DNA of 64,000 nucleotides from Fistularia commersonii (lineage: Eukaryota; Chordata; Actinopteri; Syngnathiformes; Fistulariidae), in contig JBBMNZ010000003.1 of assembly GCA_037954325.1 (NCBI GenBank), positions 1,723,465 to 1,787,464 of the forward strand. The letters run 5' to 3'. Below, piece by piece: positions 47,606 through 58,915 of the stretch (position 1 is its first letter; every line of letters begins with the position of its first letter). The notes below the pieces were generated by a model. The model was not told where the DNA came from. It saw only the letters and a program-made list of their open reading frames with translations, and ran no database searches. The translations under genes were made by a program, and so were the position numbers.

Positions 47606-49880
47606 CTTTTTCTTCTTCTCCTTTCGGCTTTTCCCTTCAGAGGTCGTCACAGTGAATCCACCTTCTCACACCAACTACCTTCATATCCTCTCTCACTACG
47701 TCCATCAATCTTGTCTTCTTCTAGACCTCCAATTCCAGCATCCGTCGACCAGTATATTCACTACCCCTCCTCTGTCTGTGACCCAATCATCTCTGACCTT
47801 CTTTCCAAAACATCTAACATGTGCCGTCCCTCTGATGGACTCAGTCCTGGTCCTATCCATCCTGGTCCCTCCCAAAGAGAACATCTTCATCTCTGTGACC
47901 TCCAGCTCTGCCTCCTGTCTTTTCATCATCGTTACTGTTTCTCAGCCATACGGGATTGCTGGTCTCACCGCTGTCTTGTACACCTTTCCTTTCAATCTGG
48001 CTGATAGTCTTCTGTTGCATAGTACCCTGACACTTTCCCATAACTTCATTGTATGGCTCATCAACTTTATCCAGATGTAGTTGCCATAATTCTGCACATC
48101 CCCCTTATTCTTAAAAATGGGCATCATCACATTTCTTCTCCATTCCTCAGGCATCTTCTCACTCTCTAAGATCTTGTAGAATAATCTAGTCAGAAAATTC
48201 CATACCTCTGCAGGTATATCATCGGGACCAACTGCCTTTCCACCCTTCATTCTCTTCAATGCCTTCCTCACTTCACTTTTACTTTGTGGTCTACAATAGT
48301 CACCTCTTCTACCCTTGCCTCTCTTTCCTTTTCCTCATTCATCAGCTCTTCAAAGTACTCTTTCCATCTTCCCATCCCTCTTTTAGCATCTGTCAATACA
48401 TTTCCCTCTCTATCCATAGTCACCTCGACTCGCTGTACATCCTTTCTGTGTCTCTGTTTTGCCAACATAGATCATTCTCTCCCTCCTTAGTGTCCAGCCG
48501 AGCATACAAGTCATCGTACGCCCTTTGCTTTGTCTTTGCTACTTCTATCTTTGCCTTACGCTGTATCTCCCTGTCTGTTCTCTTCAGTCCTCTCAGTATC
48601 CCCATTCTTCTTGGCTAACTGCGTTCTCTGTATACACTCCTGCACTTCCTCATTCCACCACCAAGTCTCCTTATGTACTTTCCTTCCAGTTGACACACCA
48701 AGTACCCTTCTACCTGTCTCCCTGATAACACTAGCTGTTGTTGCCCAATCATGTGGAAGCTCTCCCTGACCACGTAGACCCTTTCTCAACTCCTCCCTAA
48801 AGAAAACATCCCTTTTCAGCTTCCACCATTTTGTCCTTTGCTCTGCCTTTGTCCTCTTCATCTTCCTTGTCACCAGAGTCATCCTACAAACCAGCATCCT
48901 ATGCTGTCTGGCTACACTCTCACCTACAACTTCTTCGCAGTCGCTGATCTCTTTCAGGTTACCTCGTCTATACAAGATGTAGTCTACCTGCGTGCTCCTA
49001 CCTCCGCTCTTATAAATTACCCTATGTTCCTGTTTTTTTCTGGAAGAAGGTGTTAACTACAGCCATTTCCATCCTTTTTGCAAAATCTACCACCATCTGT
49101 CCCTCTATCCTGGACACCAAATCTGCCCATCACTTCTTCATCGCCCTCTATTGCCTTCACCAACATGTCCATTGAAGTCTGCACCAATGACCACTCTCTC
49201 ATTTCTGGGAATATTCTGCATCACTTCATCTAGCTCACTCCAGAACTTTTCCTTCTCCTCAAACTCACATCCCACCTGTGGTTCATAGCCACTAACAACA
49301 TTGAGCATCACACCTTTAATCTCCAATTTCAGACTCATAAGTCTATCTAACATTCTTTTCACCTCCAGAACATTCCTAACAAACTCTTCCTTCAAGATAA
49401 CTCCTACTCCATTTCTCTTCCTGTCAGTACCATAATAGTACAACTTAAAGCTGCTCCTAAGCTTCTAGCCTTACTACTTTTCCACCTGGTCTCCTGGACA
49501 CACAGTATATCCACCATCCTTCTCTGCATCATGTCGACCAACTCTCTACCTTTTCCTGTCATCGTCCCAATATTCAAAGTCCCTCCTCTCAGTCCCAGAC
49601 TCTTTCCGAACAAGCATTCCTCCTCCTCTTCTTCAACCCACAGTAGTCCGGTCTCCATTGGTTCCTTGTAGGTCATCAGTACCAATGGCGGTCGTTGTTA
49701 ACCCGGGCCTCGACCGATCCGGTACGATCTGGTTATAATGGTCGATTCGCCCTTCCTGATGCGGCCCTCTGCATCTATCCAGGCTTGGGATCCGCTCAGG
49801 GTGCTCTGCCCCCCCAGGCTGGCTCGGGGAGCCAGTGGGGCCCTGAGACTGCGTTTGATCCTGAGCAGTTATTATCAGTA
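47606..49880 (-). mobile_element. RTE-like LINE copy D, internally deleted
   Basis: Largest retroelement here. From 49880 downwards: a GC-rich 5' region; an apurinic-type endonuclease (LNIGTMTGKGRELVDMMQRR, VDILCVQETRWK, ERVVIGADFNGHVGEGNRG); a spacer (HKETWWWNEEVQECIQRTQL); the reverse transcriptase N terminus (GGKAVGPDDIPAEVW, EEWRRNVMMPIFKNKGDVQN). After MKLWESV the sequence jumps to VLCNRRLSARLKGKVYKTAV, so the palm with the catalytic Asp pair is gone. The C-terminal tail and 3' UTR follow to 47606. Several frameshifts and stops. Assignment to the RTE clade is from remembered family sequence. Confidence 0.8.
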
Positions 49881-49929
49881 ATAATCATAATAGGAGTTTG
49901 CATGTCCATTTATTGAAGCTATGGCATGG

Positions 49930-50035
49930 TTTTGGACTGTGAGGAATATGGAGAACCCAAAGGCAACCCATGTAGACCCAGGTGCAACATGCAACCTCCA
50001 CACTGAAAGACCCCTGTTGGAACAAAACTAGGAAC
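49930..50035 (+). repeat. Decayed LINE-associated repeat
   Basis: GAGAACCCAAAGGCAACCCA, then AACATGCAACCTCCACACTG and AAAGACCCC, is a worn version of a ubiquitous fish repeat (GAGAAAACCCACGCA...AACATGCAAACTCCACACAG). Family not certain. Confidence 0.5.
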
Positions 50036-50990
50036 TATCTTGCTTTGACGGGAAAATGACAACTACTGGGTCACCTTACCCCCCCCCCCCCATACATTTA
50101 TAAAAACAAAGTTTCACTGTCATGCTCAAGGGCACTTTGACACAGTCAATTGGAAAAAATTGTATTTTATTACAAGACCTCCACGCTATTTCTGCAGCTT
50201 GCCACCCCAGGCTGTGCAATGATGAGGTAAGTTGTGGGAAATGCATCTGAGTCAGTTTCTTCTCCTCTCGTGGTGTTTATCTCATTTGTAGAGATATTCC
50301 AAATATGCGGAGTTGCTCTTCGAGGAACTCAGCTAGAAAAGGAACCTCACTGAGTTACGTATTTTGTTTTTGCATCATCCTTAAGAGAAATATCTCATAT
50401 CTGTTTAAACACATTTGGCTGTAGACTCTTGTCAAATTATTTTCTTTCACAAGCCACAAACCTTCTCTGACTATGAGGTGATAATCACTCGCAATGACAC
50501 CAGATGTGGTTCATCATATGAACCGTCTTCACAGAAAATCTACTTGTTTAGAATTGTTTAAATATTGTGTTAACACTTGGCCTGTTTTCATGTTGCAACA
50601 CACACCAGAGACAGGAGACCCCTCTGTGTAGCACTCTTAGTGGTCTCTCTTTTTCCCTGTCAAAAGATCTTTGGCTTTGGTTTTTCTGACCCAAGTTGAG
50701 TCCAATGGTATTTTATTTTTACAGAATTTGAAGTCCTTTGAAGCAAACTGTTTGTAACTGTTTGTCTGATATTTCCTTGTCAACACAACAAACCTCAGTG
50801 ACACAATAAAACCCCCAAAACAAAAATCAAAGACTCAACTCCACTCCGACTTCAACAGGTTTGGTGATGATAGCTAGAATCCTAAAAACTTGCCAAAAGA
50901 CTGCCTACAACAGTTTGACAAAAAAAACCCCATTCAATTTAAAGCCAGACCGGGCCAGGACTCTCATCCAGGGTTAATCCTCAGTAAAGT
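50036..50990. other. Intergenic, no feature
   Basis: Contains a C-run near 50080-50090 and otherwise nothing recognised. Confidence 0.5.
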
Positions 50991-51200
50991 TCTTTAATTT
51001 ATCCCCGTTTGATGCGTTTGAGTCTTGTGTTGCTCAGAGGTCCTAAAAACCAGCGTTGTAACAGAACCTGCCCAGGAACGCCATCCGGTTCTGCTGCCTT
51101 CTGGGGTTTTATCCCTAGAAGGAACCTCCTTACCTCCTCAGGAGCCAAGTTTGAGGGTAAGCTTGGTGCCAGGGGGGGAGTTAAATAACTCAAAGCGTTC
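50991..51200 (-). mobile_element. L2/Rex-type LINE reverse transcriptase fragment
   Basis: Minus-strand frame LAPEEVRRFLLGIKPQKAAE then PDGVPGQVL matches the (V)RRxLxxINPRKAAGPDGVPG signature of fish L2/Rex-like reverse transcriptases. The rest of the enzyme is missing. Confidence 0.7.
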
Positions 51201-53230
51201 AGAGTCTGAGGAAAGGGGTGTGGGGGTCAGCGGAGGACACACTCCACCTCTGTTTAATCTCCAAGATGGTCTTGAGACCCCTTTGCATGCAGGTTGTTGG
51301 AGGTAATAGTACTCTGGACTAATGGAGCGTAGCTATGTAGCTAATGTAGCTAATGTAGCTAGCTTTTGTTCCTCCTTGCAGTATCGATGCATCCCCAGAC
51401 TTAAATCCAGAATCCATTGCTTTCAGGAGAGCGCAGACATCTCTGTTCAGCCAGAGATTCTCTTAAAATCACCTGCACGTTTTTGGATGTACCTGATGAT
51501 GGTGAATGCATGCTCATCCATAAGTTGCTGTATCTTCAAGTATCCACCACTCTGTGGTAGTTTCATTGAAAAATTGCAGCTCTATTTTATCCACTGCAAA
51601 ATAATGTGCGGTCTGGATTAAACCCATTTGTGAGCGTGGTAGGGCTGCACAGGATACATCCCAAAGTGCACGGACGATGTCACAGACACCAAAATCATCG
51701 CCGTTCGCCTTCAAATTCGTCCTGTGGCATCAAGAAGGTTCAGAAGCAGCACTCAAGGACATCTTGAACTCGCACATCTTGCATATATTGTTCACATTCT
51801 CTGTTTATTTATAACTAACTCTCTGGCTGCATTGTGGACAAATAACAACTTCATTGTACGGGGTCACACGTTGCCAGACGGTGCACGTGACAATAAACAA
51901 ATCTCGAAAACATCGCTTGCCAAGTTCTTGACCAACCTGAATGAGAAGAAAAAAAGAGGATCAATTTATTCATTTTATTCCAAGTGTCATAACTTGCAAG
52001 TTCCCGGGCAATGGCATCGTTTTATTTCTTCAAATATAATCGAGTGCAAAAGAATTCAAACATCTCATGTTGTTTGCTGCTATATCACAACATTTTTACA
52101 CATTTTGTAACTTCTTAGAGAGACAACTAACCACATCCTAAGATGAACTTGCTGTCTATTTTTTGTTTTTTCAGCTGGTAAAGAGGTGTGGTTTCTGCAG
52201 CAACCTGTCAAATAGATCGCCTGATATGCCTGGCTGATTGGAAGATTTAAAAAAGGTATAATTCACATAAAAAGGACATTAACATTTAGTATAATTTAAA
52301 TGGTAGTGTAAGTGTTATCAATAACTGCCCCCTCAAACAGCAGTCTCAATACACAGAGCAAGAAGGAAATTGTGTATAGCATGGGCTTTAACAAAATATA
52401 TTTCTTAAAAATGTATGGGTAAAGCAAATTAGAGGAGTTGACCTAAGCTTTAAACTGCATTTTACTTAATACAAAGATTCATTAAAACCCTGTATGAAAT
52501 TACATTTCTAAACAAAGATTTGAAAAACAAATCTGCACAGCAAGAGTGCTCAAAATTAAAGATCATTTATTTGACATAGAGTAAGAAAATGTATTATAGC
52601 ATGACATTAAAAACAAAAATCCACTCTTCTTCAGATGCTCACCAAAATATGTTAACAAACATTTTATTTTAGCATCAAAAGTTGTTCAACTGGAATCCAC
52701 TTTCCAGTTTAAAGGGCTGAAAGTTCCATTATGCAACCAGAAGATGGCAGCAATAAATGAAAAAAAAAAACAAATTTGAGGGAAGCACAACCTCTACTGA
52801 GTATATGTTACAAAGAATGCCTTTTTATTCAATATATACACCAAAACAAATAGTTTGAACTATTTTACGGCTTGTACCAGCCTGGATGTTCAGAGTCCAA
52901 TGCACATTTATTGGGTTGTAAATGTAAAACCCCTAAGAATTCATCTATCTCGCTGCATCTCGATTTAAGGAAATATATAAAGGAATAAAAAAAAAAAAGC
53001 AACAACTTTTTAAAGTGTGTTGAGAGTGTGTTGTGAGCTGATGGGATAAACTTTTATTCAGAGCAACTATGCAAGAATACTTCCTGATGACATTGATGCT
53101 ACTTGGGCTAAAATAGTGTCAAAATGAAAATATAATTTTCAAGTCAGATAGATGATATCGATTTCATTAAAATATCACCTCTTAATGTAGCTTTTATACA
53201 ATCATCAAAAAACAATTCGTAACAAAACAC
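51201..53230. other. Intergenic, no gene
   Basis: 51341-51361 holds a short TAGCTAATG repeat. 51850-51900 (ACTTCATTGTACGGGG... GTGACAATAAACAAAT) resembles a LINE 3' tail. No gene or RNA recognised. Confidence 0.5.
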
Positions 53231-53245
53231 AAATATCATTTATTC

Positions 53246-53246
<1 letters not shown>

Positions 53247-53282
<36 letters not shown>

Positions 53283-53326
53283 TATCATCAATATAGCAGA
53301 TGTCTTTCAGTTCAGGCTACTTGGCA

Positions 53327-53361
<35 letters not shown>
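53247..53361 (+). repeat. Two (GT)n microsatellites
   Basis: GT runs at 53247-53278 and 53332-53361, separated by 53 bases, downstream of the first TAAR gene. Confidence 0.85.
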
Positions 53362-53362
<1 letters not shown>

Positions 53363-53703
53363 TGATCATATTCAGTTAAAAACTGTGATGGAAATTGTTT
53401 TCAAATCTATTTTTGAGCAGAGGACAAACAGTGAGTAAGAAGTAGAAGAATAGCTCATTATGGAGTCGCAATTCTAAATATATTTGGTACATTTTTACCT
53501 GTTTAATGGTTTTCTTTGCAAATCAAGAAAATGCTCTTCCAGGTGATCAGTTTGGTTGCTTGGAGATGTTTGGACTCTCGAAAAGATATTCACCAAAGTC
53601 ACAAAAAGAGCAATATCACACCATTGGGGATAAAACTTTGAAACCAGAGGTCATTTAAATTCAATATTCCTGATGCGCCTTGATATAAATGCTTTGTCAA
53701 AAG

Positions 53704-54717
53704 CTACTCTTTTGCTTGAGGTTGGTCTGTGAATAATATTGTCTCTGATACGTCCGATTTAAAAATACTCCCCGAGGTGAATAATCGCAGTGCTTTTCTG
53801 AACCAACTGTAAAAAAATGCATATATGAAAGGGTTTACGGTGGAATTCAAATAGCCCACCCACACAAACGTTTCGAACAGCACCGCCGGCGTGGAGTAGT
53901 GGATGAAGGGATCGATGACATTGCAGATAAAAAAAGGCGTCCAAAAGGCGAGAAAGGCACCCATGATGACGGCGAGTGTTTTGGTAGCTTTGGCCTGGCT
54001 TCTGTTTGAAACCGTTGCAGAGTTCTTGCAGCTGGTGTGCCGGATGCTGCGGAACTGTCTCTGCGCCACCAGAAACACTCTCAGATAAATGCCCAGCATT
54101 ATTATTCCTGGAATATAAAAGGAAAACACGGATGAGACGGTACTGGAGAGCCCGCTCTGAAATAACACGCACCCTCCCTCGCAGTGGATGTGGTCGTAGT
54201 AGAAGTCTTCAATCCCCCAGATGTTCAGCTCCAGGAAAATCATCCCGAAGCCGATGAGCGTCGAAAGGCTCCAGCAGAGCAGGATCATAACAAACACCAC
54301 CTTCACCGTTATTTTTCTCGCGTACAAAAGCGGTCGGGTGATGGCGTAGAAGCGATCGACCGAAATGAAAGACAGATTTAGAATCGACGCGGTCGACAAG
54401 GTGACGTCGGCGCTCATGTAAACTTTGCAGAGGAAGTCGCCGAAGTACCAGCAGGACTCGACGACGTGAACCATGCCGGGCAGCATGACCAGCAGCCCCA
54501 GGAAAAGGTCGGACGCCGCCAGGGACAGGATCAGATAGTTGGTAGGACTGCGCAGCTGCTTAAAATAGGCGATCGAGGCGCCGACCAGGAGGTTTCCGCA
54601 CACCGTGAACGCGATGGTCACCCCGAGAATCAGGTAGAGGGTGATGCGTACGCTCGGAGGGTAACTGCTCTTCGGACACGAGCTGTTTCTGGACTCGAAG
54701 CAGAACGCCGGGTCCAT
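53704..54717 (-). CDS. Trace-amine-associated receptor, copy 1 (intact)
   Basis: 337-residue class A GPCR with seven membrane segments. The start is set at 54717 because an acceptor (TTCTCCCGCCAG) ends at 54722 just upstream; the longer open frame to 54750 is intronic. Seen: an N-glycosylation site (NSS), GN1.50, SD2.50, the TM3 Cys, Asp3.32 (SADVTL), DRF in place of DRY, Trp4.50, Pro5.50, FWTP with Trp6.48, Tyr7.43 and NPFIYAFFYSWFRKALRLF, which is the TAAR fingerprint in TM7. Position 5.42 is Ser, so it is not the teleost Asp5.42 type. TAARs sense amines, in fish mostly in olfactory neurons, and signal through Gs/Golf. Subfamily number cannot be assigned without a tree. Confidence 0.93.
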   Translation of the reverse strand: MDPAFCFESRNSSCPKSSYPPSVRITLYLILGVTIAFTVCGNLLVGASIAYFKQLRSPTNYLILSLAASDLFLGLLVMLPGMVHVVESCWYFGDFLCKVYMSADVTLSTASILNLSFISVDRFYAITRPLLYARKITVKVVFVMILLCWSLSTLIGFGMIFLELNIWGIEDFYYDHIHCEGGCVLFQSGLSSTVSSVFSFYIPGIIMLGIYLRVFLVAQRQFRSIRHTSCKNSATVSNRSQAKATKTLAVIMGAFLAFWTPFFICNVIDPFIHYSTPAVLFETFVWVGYLNSTVNPFIYAFFYSWFRKALRLFTSGSIFKSDVSETILFTDQPQAKE

Positions 54718-54721
54718 ATTC

Positions 54722-55094
54722 CTGGCGGGAGAATTAAAACAGGTCGTCACAAAATGTTAGCTGTTAACCCTCTTATTATGTTAAGGGTCAATATGACCCA
54801 TTTCACCCATTGACCCAATGGGGGAAATTGACCCTTAACATAATAAGAGGGTTAAAAAAACAAATGCGCATGTCTGAGGCGTGGTGAAATTAGTTGCACG
54901 AGAATAATTTATATCCTTTATGATTTTAGATATGATGCTTCAGTAATAACATGAAAATAGTTTCCATAGATCCTGACACACCATTTTTTTTTATGTCATA
55001 ATAGGATAGTCATAGGAATTTCTTTGTACAATTAAAAAAAAAATCAAGATGTCCTGAATTCTTAGATAAACAACCCGTAGGTTTTTTAACTTAC
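54722..55094 (-). other. Leader intron of TAAR copy 1
   Basis: 373-base GT-AG intron between the short 5' exon and the coding exon. It contains the 92-bp hairpin element. Confidence 0.65.
54764..54855. mobile_element. Hairpin MITE, piggyBac-like (TTAA ends)
   Basis: Perfect 28-bp inverted arms (54764-54791 and 54828-54855). Inside, ATTTC/GAAAT and CCCATTG/CAATGGG pair again, so almost the whole 92 bp can fold on itself. Both ends are TTAA followed by CCCT, which fits piggyBac-type target and terminal sequence. Assignment is inferred from the ends only. Confidence 0.7.
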
Positions 55095-55138
55095 CGTCCG
55101 GAGCCGATTCGAGGTGTTGAGACAACACAGTTTGACAC
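55095..55138 (-). other. 5' noncoding exon of TAAR copy 1 (probable)
   Basis: Donor CCGGACG|GTAAGT on the minus strand at 55095. The start near 55138 is inferred from the TATA box about 30 bases upstream. Confidence 0.55.
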
Positions 55139-55161
55139 TCATCACAGTCATTTTCATCCTC

Positions 55162-55168
55162 ATTTATA
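55162..55168 (-). promoter_or_regulatory. TATA box of TAAR copy 1
   Basis: TATAAAT on the minus strand preceded by GGCAGAG about 12 bases upstream. The same GGCAGAG-TATA arrangement occurs at copy 2. Confidence 0.55.
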
Positions 55169-55715
55169 CCTTCTCAGCTCTGCCTCTCTGATCGTCCAAC
55201 ACGCCATAAGACGGTTAAAAATTGGTCTCTTGGGAAACACGACTGGCCAGTCGGTCCCAGCGGGTAATCACACTTGACTAGCGTTGGACATTTAATTGCA
55301 TCACAGTTAAAGCCTTAGAAATGTCAAAAGCAGTCAAAATGCAGAAAAAAAGTTGTTTTAGAATTTATAGACTATCATATTGATTCATTGCAATAGAGCG
55401 GTTAAAATCGACAGTTCAATAAAAGATGGTAACTTCTTATAAGAAGCACAAAACTAGACAGAATTACTTCCAGAAATGGAAAGGATTGCGAAAAAGGCTT
55501 CCAAATACTGTATATCTGTTTTGCATTTCCTGCAAATTTTTAAAAATTCATTTATAAATGGTAAGCTGATTCTGCACATCACAATTAAGACACAAATTGG
55601 GCACTTTAAAGTTGCTAAAAGTAATTACAGCTTTACAAAATATTACAAAATATTCATCTTCTTCAAGTTGTTCATAGACGGAGCGGAGCTGTAATGATAA
55701 AAATAAAATATAGAT
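55169..55715. other. Intergenic, no feature
   Basis: Upstream of TAAR copy 1; nothing beyond AT-rich DNA. Confidence 0.5.
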
Positions 55716-55989
55716 ACGCTGCTCAAAATATAAAGGGAACACTAAAATAACACATCCTAGAGCTGAACGAAATATTCTTCTGAAATACTTTACATAATTG
55801 AATGTGCTGACAACAAAATCACACAAAAATGGAAATCAATAGAAATGAAATGTATGAACCCATGCACTGGGAAAACACACCAACGTTGATGTAATATCAT
55901 TAAAAGTCCAAATAAATCCGTGTGATTTCACACAAGCGTGAGTTACATTGTTTTGTTTAAGCGTTCCCTTTATTTTTTGGTGCAGCATT
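55716..55989. mobile_element. MITE with GCTGCTCAAAATATAAAGGG ends
   Basis: Left end GCTGCTCAAAATATAAAGGG then AAC, right end GTTCCCTTTATTTTTTGG then TGCAGC: imperfect inverted repeats of about 25 bp, 274 bp apart. No coding. A second copy's right part lies at 63150-63243. This is a familiar fish repeat, but the superfamily is not certain. Confidence 0.7.
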
Positions 55990-57339
55990 TAAATGTATAT
56001 ATATGTAAACTGAGCTTCTGGCTCAGCGTCATCGAATTCAATCTGCATTTTACTTTTCTTCCTGAACAAAGATATTGCAACTCTTCCAAATGAGGAGTAA
56101 CAAAGGAGGAGGTCAAAGGTCGCATCCACGCCACCTCTCCAGTCATTTTATAGAACCGTCTTTTGACTAATTACTTGAGTTAATTGCTACAAATAAAGTA
56201 TTCATGAGTAAAATGAAATGCTTTGCCGTTGAACCGCATTACCTCTACTTCAGTTGAATAAATGAAATATATTTTTGTAGTTTCAAATGACATGATAATG
56301 TTGTTCGATGATGGTACACTGCTTTGTGCATTCTGATACTAAGCTTATCATTGATTTGCTTCGGTCTAATTTCATGAAAATGATAGCTTGTCACATTAAT
56401 TTCATGTCACAAAGTCCTTTTGGTGAGCACGCATCATTTTTCTCCTCAAAATGTGAAAAACACCAAAATAAATGTTCGAAATGTTTTTAAACACGGGATG
56501 TTCGAATTCACGATAACATGTTACTCCATGTAAATGTAAGTTGAATGATCATTTATTCCTATGAATAGCAATTGGTGTCTGTTACTACAGGATCAATATT
56601 TTTTTGTGTCATCAATCTTTCAAAGAATGTCAGTTTATGAAGATGTTTGGTGAGAAGATGAATCCCATAGATTTTACTGAGCTCCTCATGTAAAAACCAT
56701 CTAATGTGAAATGTGAAATTTTTATTCTTTTCTCCGTCAAATAGGCAGTCAAAGGTATTTATTCACTATTTGCAATGAAAATATTATTTTTTTGCAGGTT
56801 CACTCACATCTCCCCCCCGCCTAAATGAAAAATGACTGTAAATATGCTGTTAATTCCTGACCTGCGGCACTGGTTGTTTATTTTGTCCAATGTAAACGTC
56901 ATTAAATTCATTAGATTTATGAAATGTCGTACATTTTTGACCCTTTTTCTGGGTGTTCTTTCACAGCTTCTGTCCACAGCGAATCGACCTCAAAGCAAAT
57001 AACTGGATAATCTTTTTAATGTGCATTTAATATTTCTCTGCCTTGGTTGAAAAGTTCAAATGTTTCATGACCTGAAATGCATTTCCGTACTATTTCAATC
57101 CCTGCATATGTCTGAGAATTTTATCTGTAACTGTAAGGAAAAGTTATGAACATCTATAAATGCACTTTAAAAATTCTCATAGAAAAACACATTCTTCTCC
57201 ACATATTTTTTCAGAATTTGGGTATTTGTTTAATTCCATTAATTCTGTTTCTTTTCAGCATGATGCACTTGAACAAGGTAATGGCTCTGCACACCTCGTC
57301 TTCCGATTCCAACAGATATAAATGAGAGATGAGGACAAC
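55990..57339. other. Intergenic, no feature
   Basis: AT-rich; no gene, RNA or repeat recognised. Confidence 0.5.
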
Positions 57340-57470
57340 TTTATTAATCCCGAAGGAAATTGTTGTGCCAGAGTTTCAAGGAAAAACATAACAGTAATGG
57401 ATAATAGTGGAAAGGAGGAAGAATAAGAAATATAATGAAATATAAATTGTCTTAGCTGTTAGCAGTAACT
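57340..57470 (+). repeat. Interspersed repeat, copy 2 (TTTATTAATCCCGAAGGAAA family)
   Basis: Same unit as at 10781-10900 and 63721-63850, with the continuation GTGCCAGAGTTTCAAG and an A-rich tail. Confidence 0.6.
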
Positions 57471-57727
57471 ACAAAGACTGAAGATTCCCTGCGGCTGAGG
57501 GAAGAGGAATTAAAAGGTCTGATAGCCTCAGGTAGGAAAGACCTCCTGTGATGTTCAGTGGAGCTCTGAATGAACACAAGTGTATTACAGTCATAAATAA
57601 AATGTTTTCAAGCTTGACTTTGACGTCTCAGCATGCTGTCAAATAAGGAGAAATTAAGCTTATTTTACTTTGATAAGTGCACACAAACACCAGTTAGACG
57701 TGCACCCAGCTGGATGACGCTTGCAGC

Positions 57728-57816
57728 CCTTCGATAGCTCAGCTGGTAGAGCGGAGGACTGTAGGCCTGCAGCACCAGACATCCTTAGGTCGCTGGTTCG
57801 ACTCCGGCTCGAAGGA
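57728..57816 (+). tRNA. tRNA-Tyr (GUA) with intron
   Basis: Acceptor stem CCTTCGA (57728-57734) pairs with TCGAAGG (57809-57815), with discriminator A. A box TAGCTCAGCTGG and B box GGTTCGACTCC are intact. The anticodon GTA is at 57761-57763. A 16-base intron (57765-57780) follows G37, the standard place in nuclear tRNA-Tyr genes. The mature sequence is nearly identical to vertebrate tRNA-Tyr. The ORFs across it are meaningless. Confidence 0.95.
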
Positions 57817-57820
57817 AGTG

Positions 57821-57824
57821 TTTT
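57821..57824 (+). terminator. RNA polymerase III terminator
   Basis: TTTT five bases after the tRNA-Tyr 3' end. Confidence 0.75.
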
Positions 57825-58190
57825 GGGTGGAGAAAGGACTTGTACGACCGTCCTCGGAGACGAACATTCCTGGTTCGATGCCGGGCTCCTCCTGTTGAAC
57901 GCCTGCCGCTGCTTGATGGCCGCCGAATAAATGCAGAGGAATTTCCCCGCTCTGGTCTTCTGTGGACTTACAAGAATCCACAGTATATGAGATTAATTAA
58001 AGTGAATTGTGATTACTTATGACTTTGGGTCAGAGAAAGAGAGCAGAGAATGATAGAGGGAAAAAAACATTTCAACCAGTGTTTTGTATCTCGATGTAGA
58101 AAATCTATTTAATAATGCCTTTATCTTTCATGAATCATATCAAATATAAGATTCATGATGATGCTGACGGGTAAGTTTTTTTTTTCCTTA
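57825..58190. other. Intergenic; tRNA-like B-box sequence
   Basis: 57871-57888 (CTGGTTCGATGCCGGGCTCC region) resembles a tRNA T-arm, but no acceptor stem or A box fits. No gene otherwise. Confidence 0.35.
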
Positions 58191-58474
58191 AAGGACTGTC
58201 TCGGAAAATTAGAATATTTTTATAAAGGTCTTTATCTTCTGTAATGCGATTAAAAAAACAAAAAATGACTTTTTCGTGATATTCTTATATTTTGCGATTT
58301 TTCAGTTTTCTTAAGATGTAAGACATAATCAGCAATATTAAAATAATAAAAGGCTTGCAATATTTCACTTGATTTGTAATGAATCCAGAATGTATGACAT
58401 TTTTATCTTCTGTAATTGCATTACAGAAGATAAAGAACTTTATCACAATATTCTAATATTCGGAGACAGTCCTG
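58191..58474. mobile_element. MITE with AGGACTGTCTC ends
   Basis: Left AAGGACTGTCTCGGAAAATT then AGAATATT; right AATATTCTAATATTCGGAGA then CAGTCCTG. Inverted ends about 30 bp long, plus inner inverted ATCTTCTGTAAT/ATTACAGAAGAT. No coding. A known pattern in fish genomes; superfamily not assigned. Confidence 0.7.
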
Positions 58475-58915
58475 TATAATCATTTGTCGATAAATCAATA
58501 GGTCGATGCATTATGTAGAATTTACTTGCCAAAATACCTTGAAATGACATCATTTCGAATAATCGAGCCCTTTTATCTCAAATGGAAAGCGTTTTAAAGC
58601 GATTAAGATTTAGAAACATTGACATTGTGCAGCATAAACATCCAAAAAAATCAATCCTCTATTCATGAACGGTACATCTGTGTGATAAACTGCACACCTA
58701 TTCAAGAATAATATCTTGTCTTATGCTATGTATAATAAAGCGTGACGGATACATTTTTTCCAAAACGTTATCCATTTTTGAAACGTGCTAAGCCTCCATC
58801 GACTATTTTACAACAGCGGTGTTTGCATATGAGCTTTTTCCTGGGCGCAGTTTGATTTGGGAAACATTTAAAAAAAGATTTCTCCTTTCTCCAGAAGATG
58901 CCGATTTACTTTGAT
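58475..58915. other. 3' flank of TAAR copy 2
   Basis: Nothing recognised. Confidence 0.5.

Noticed and set aside
46951..53230. A host gene between AKAP1 and the TAARs
   Set aside because: All protein-like matches in the stretch belong to LINE retroelements; no spliced gene could be built.
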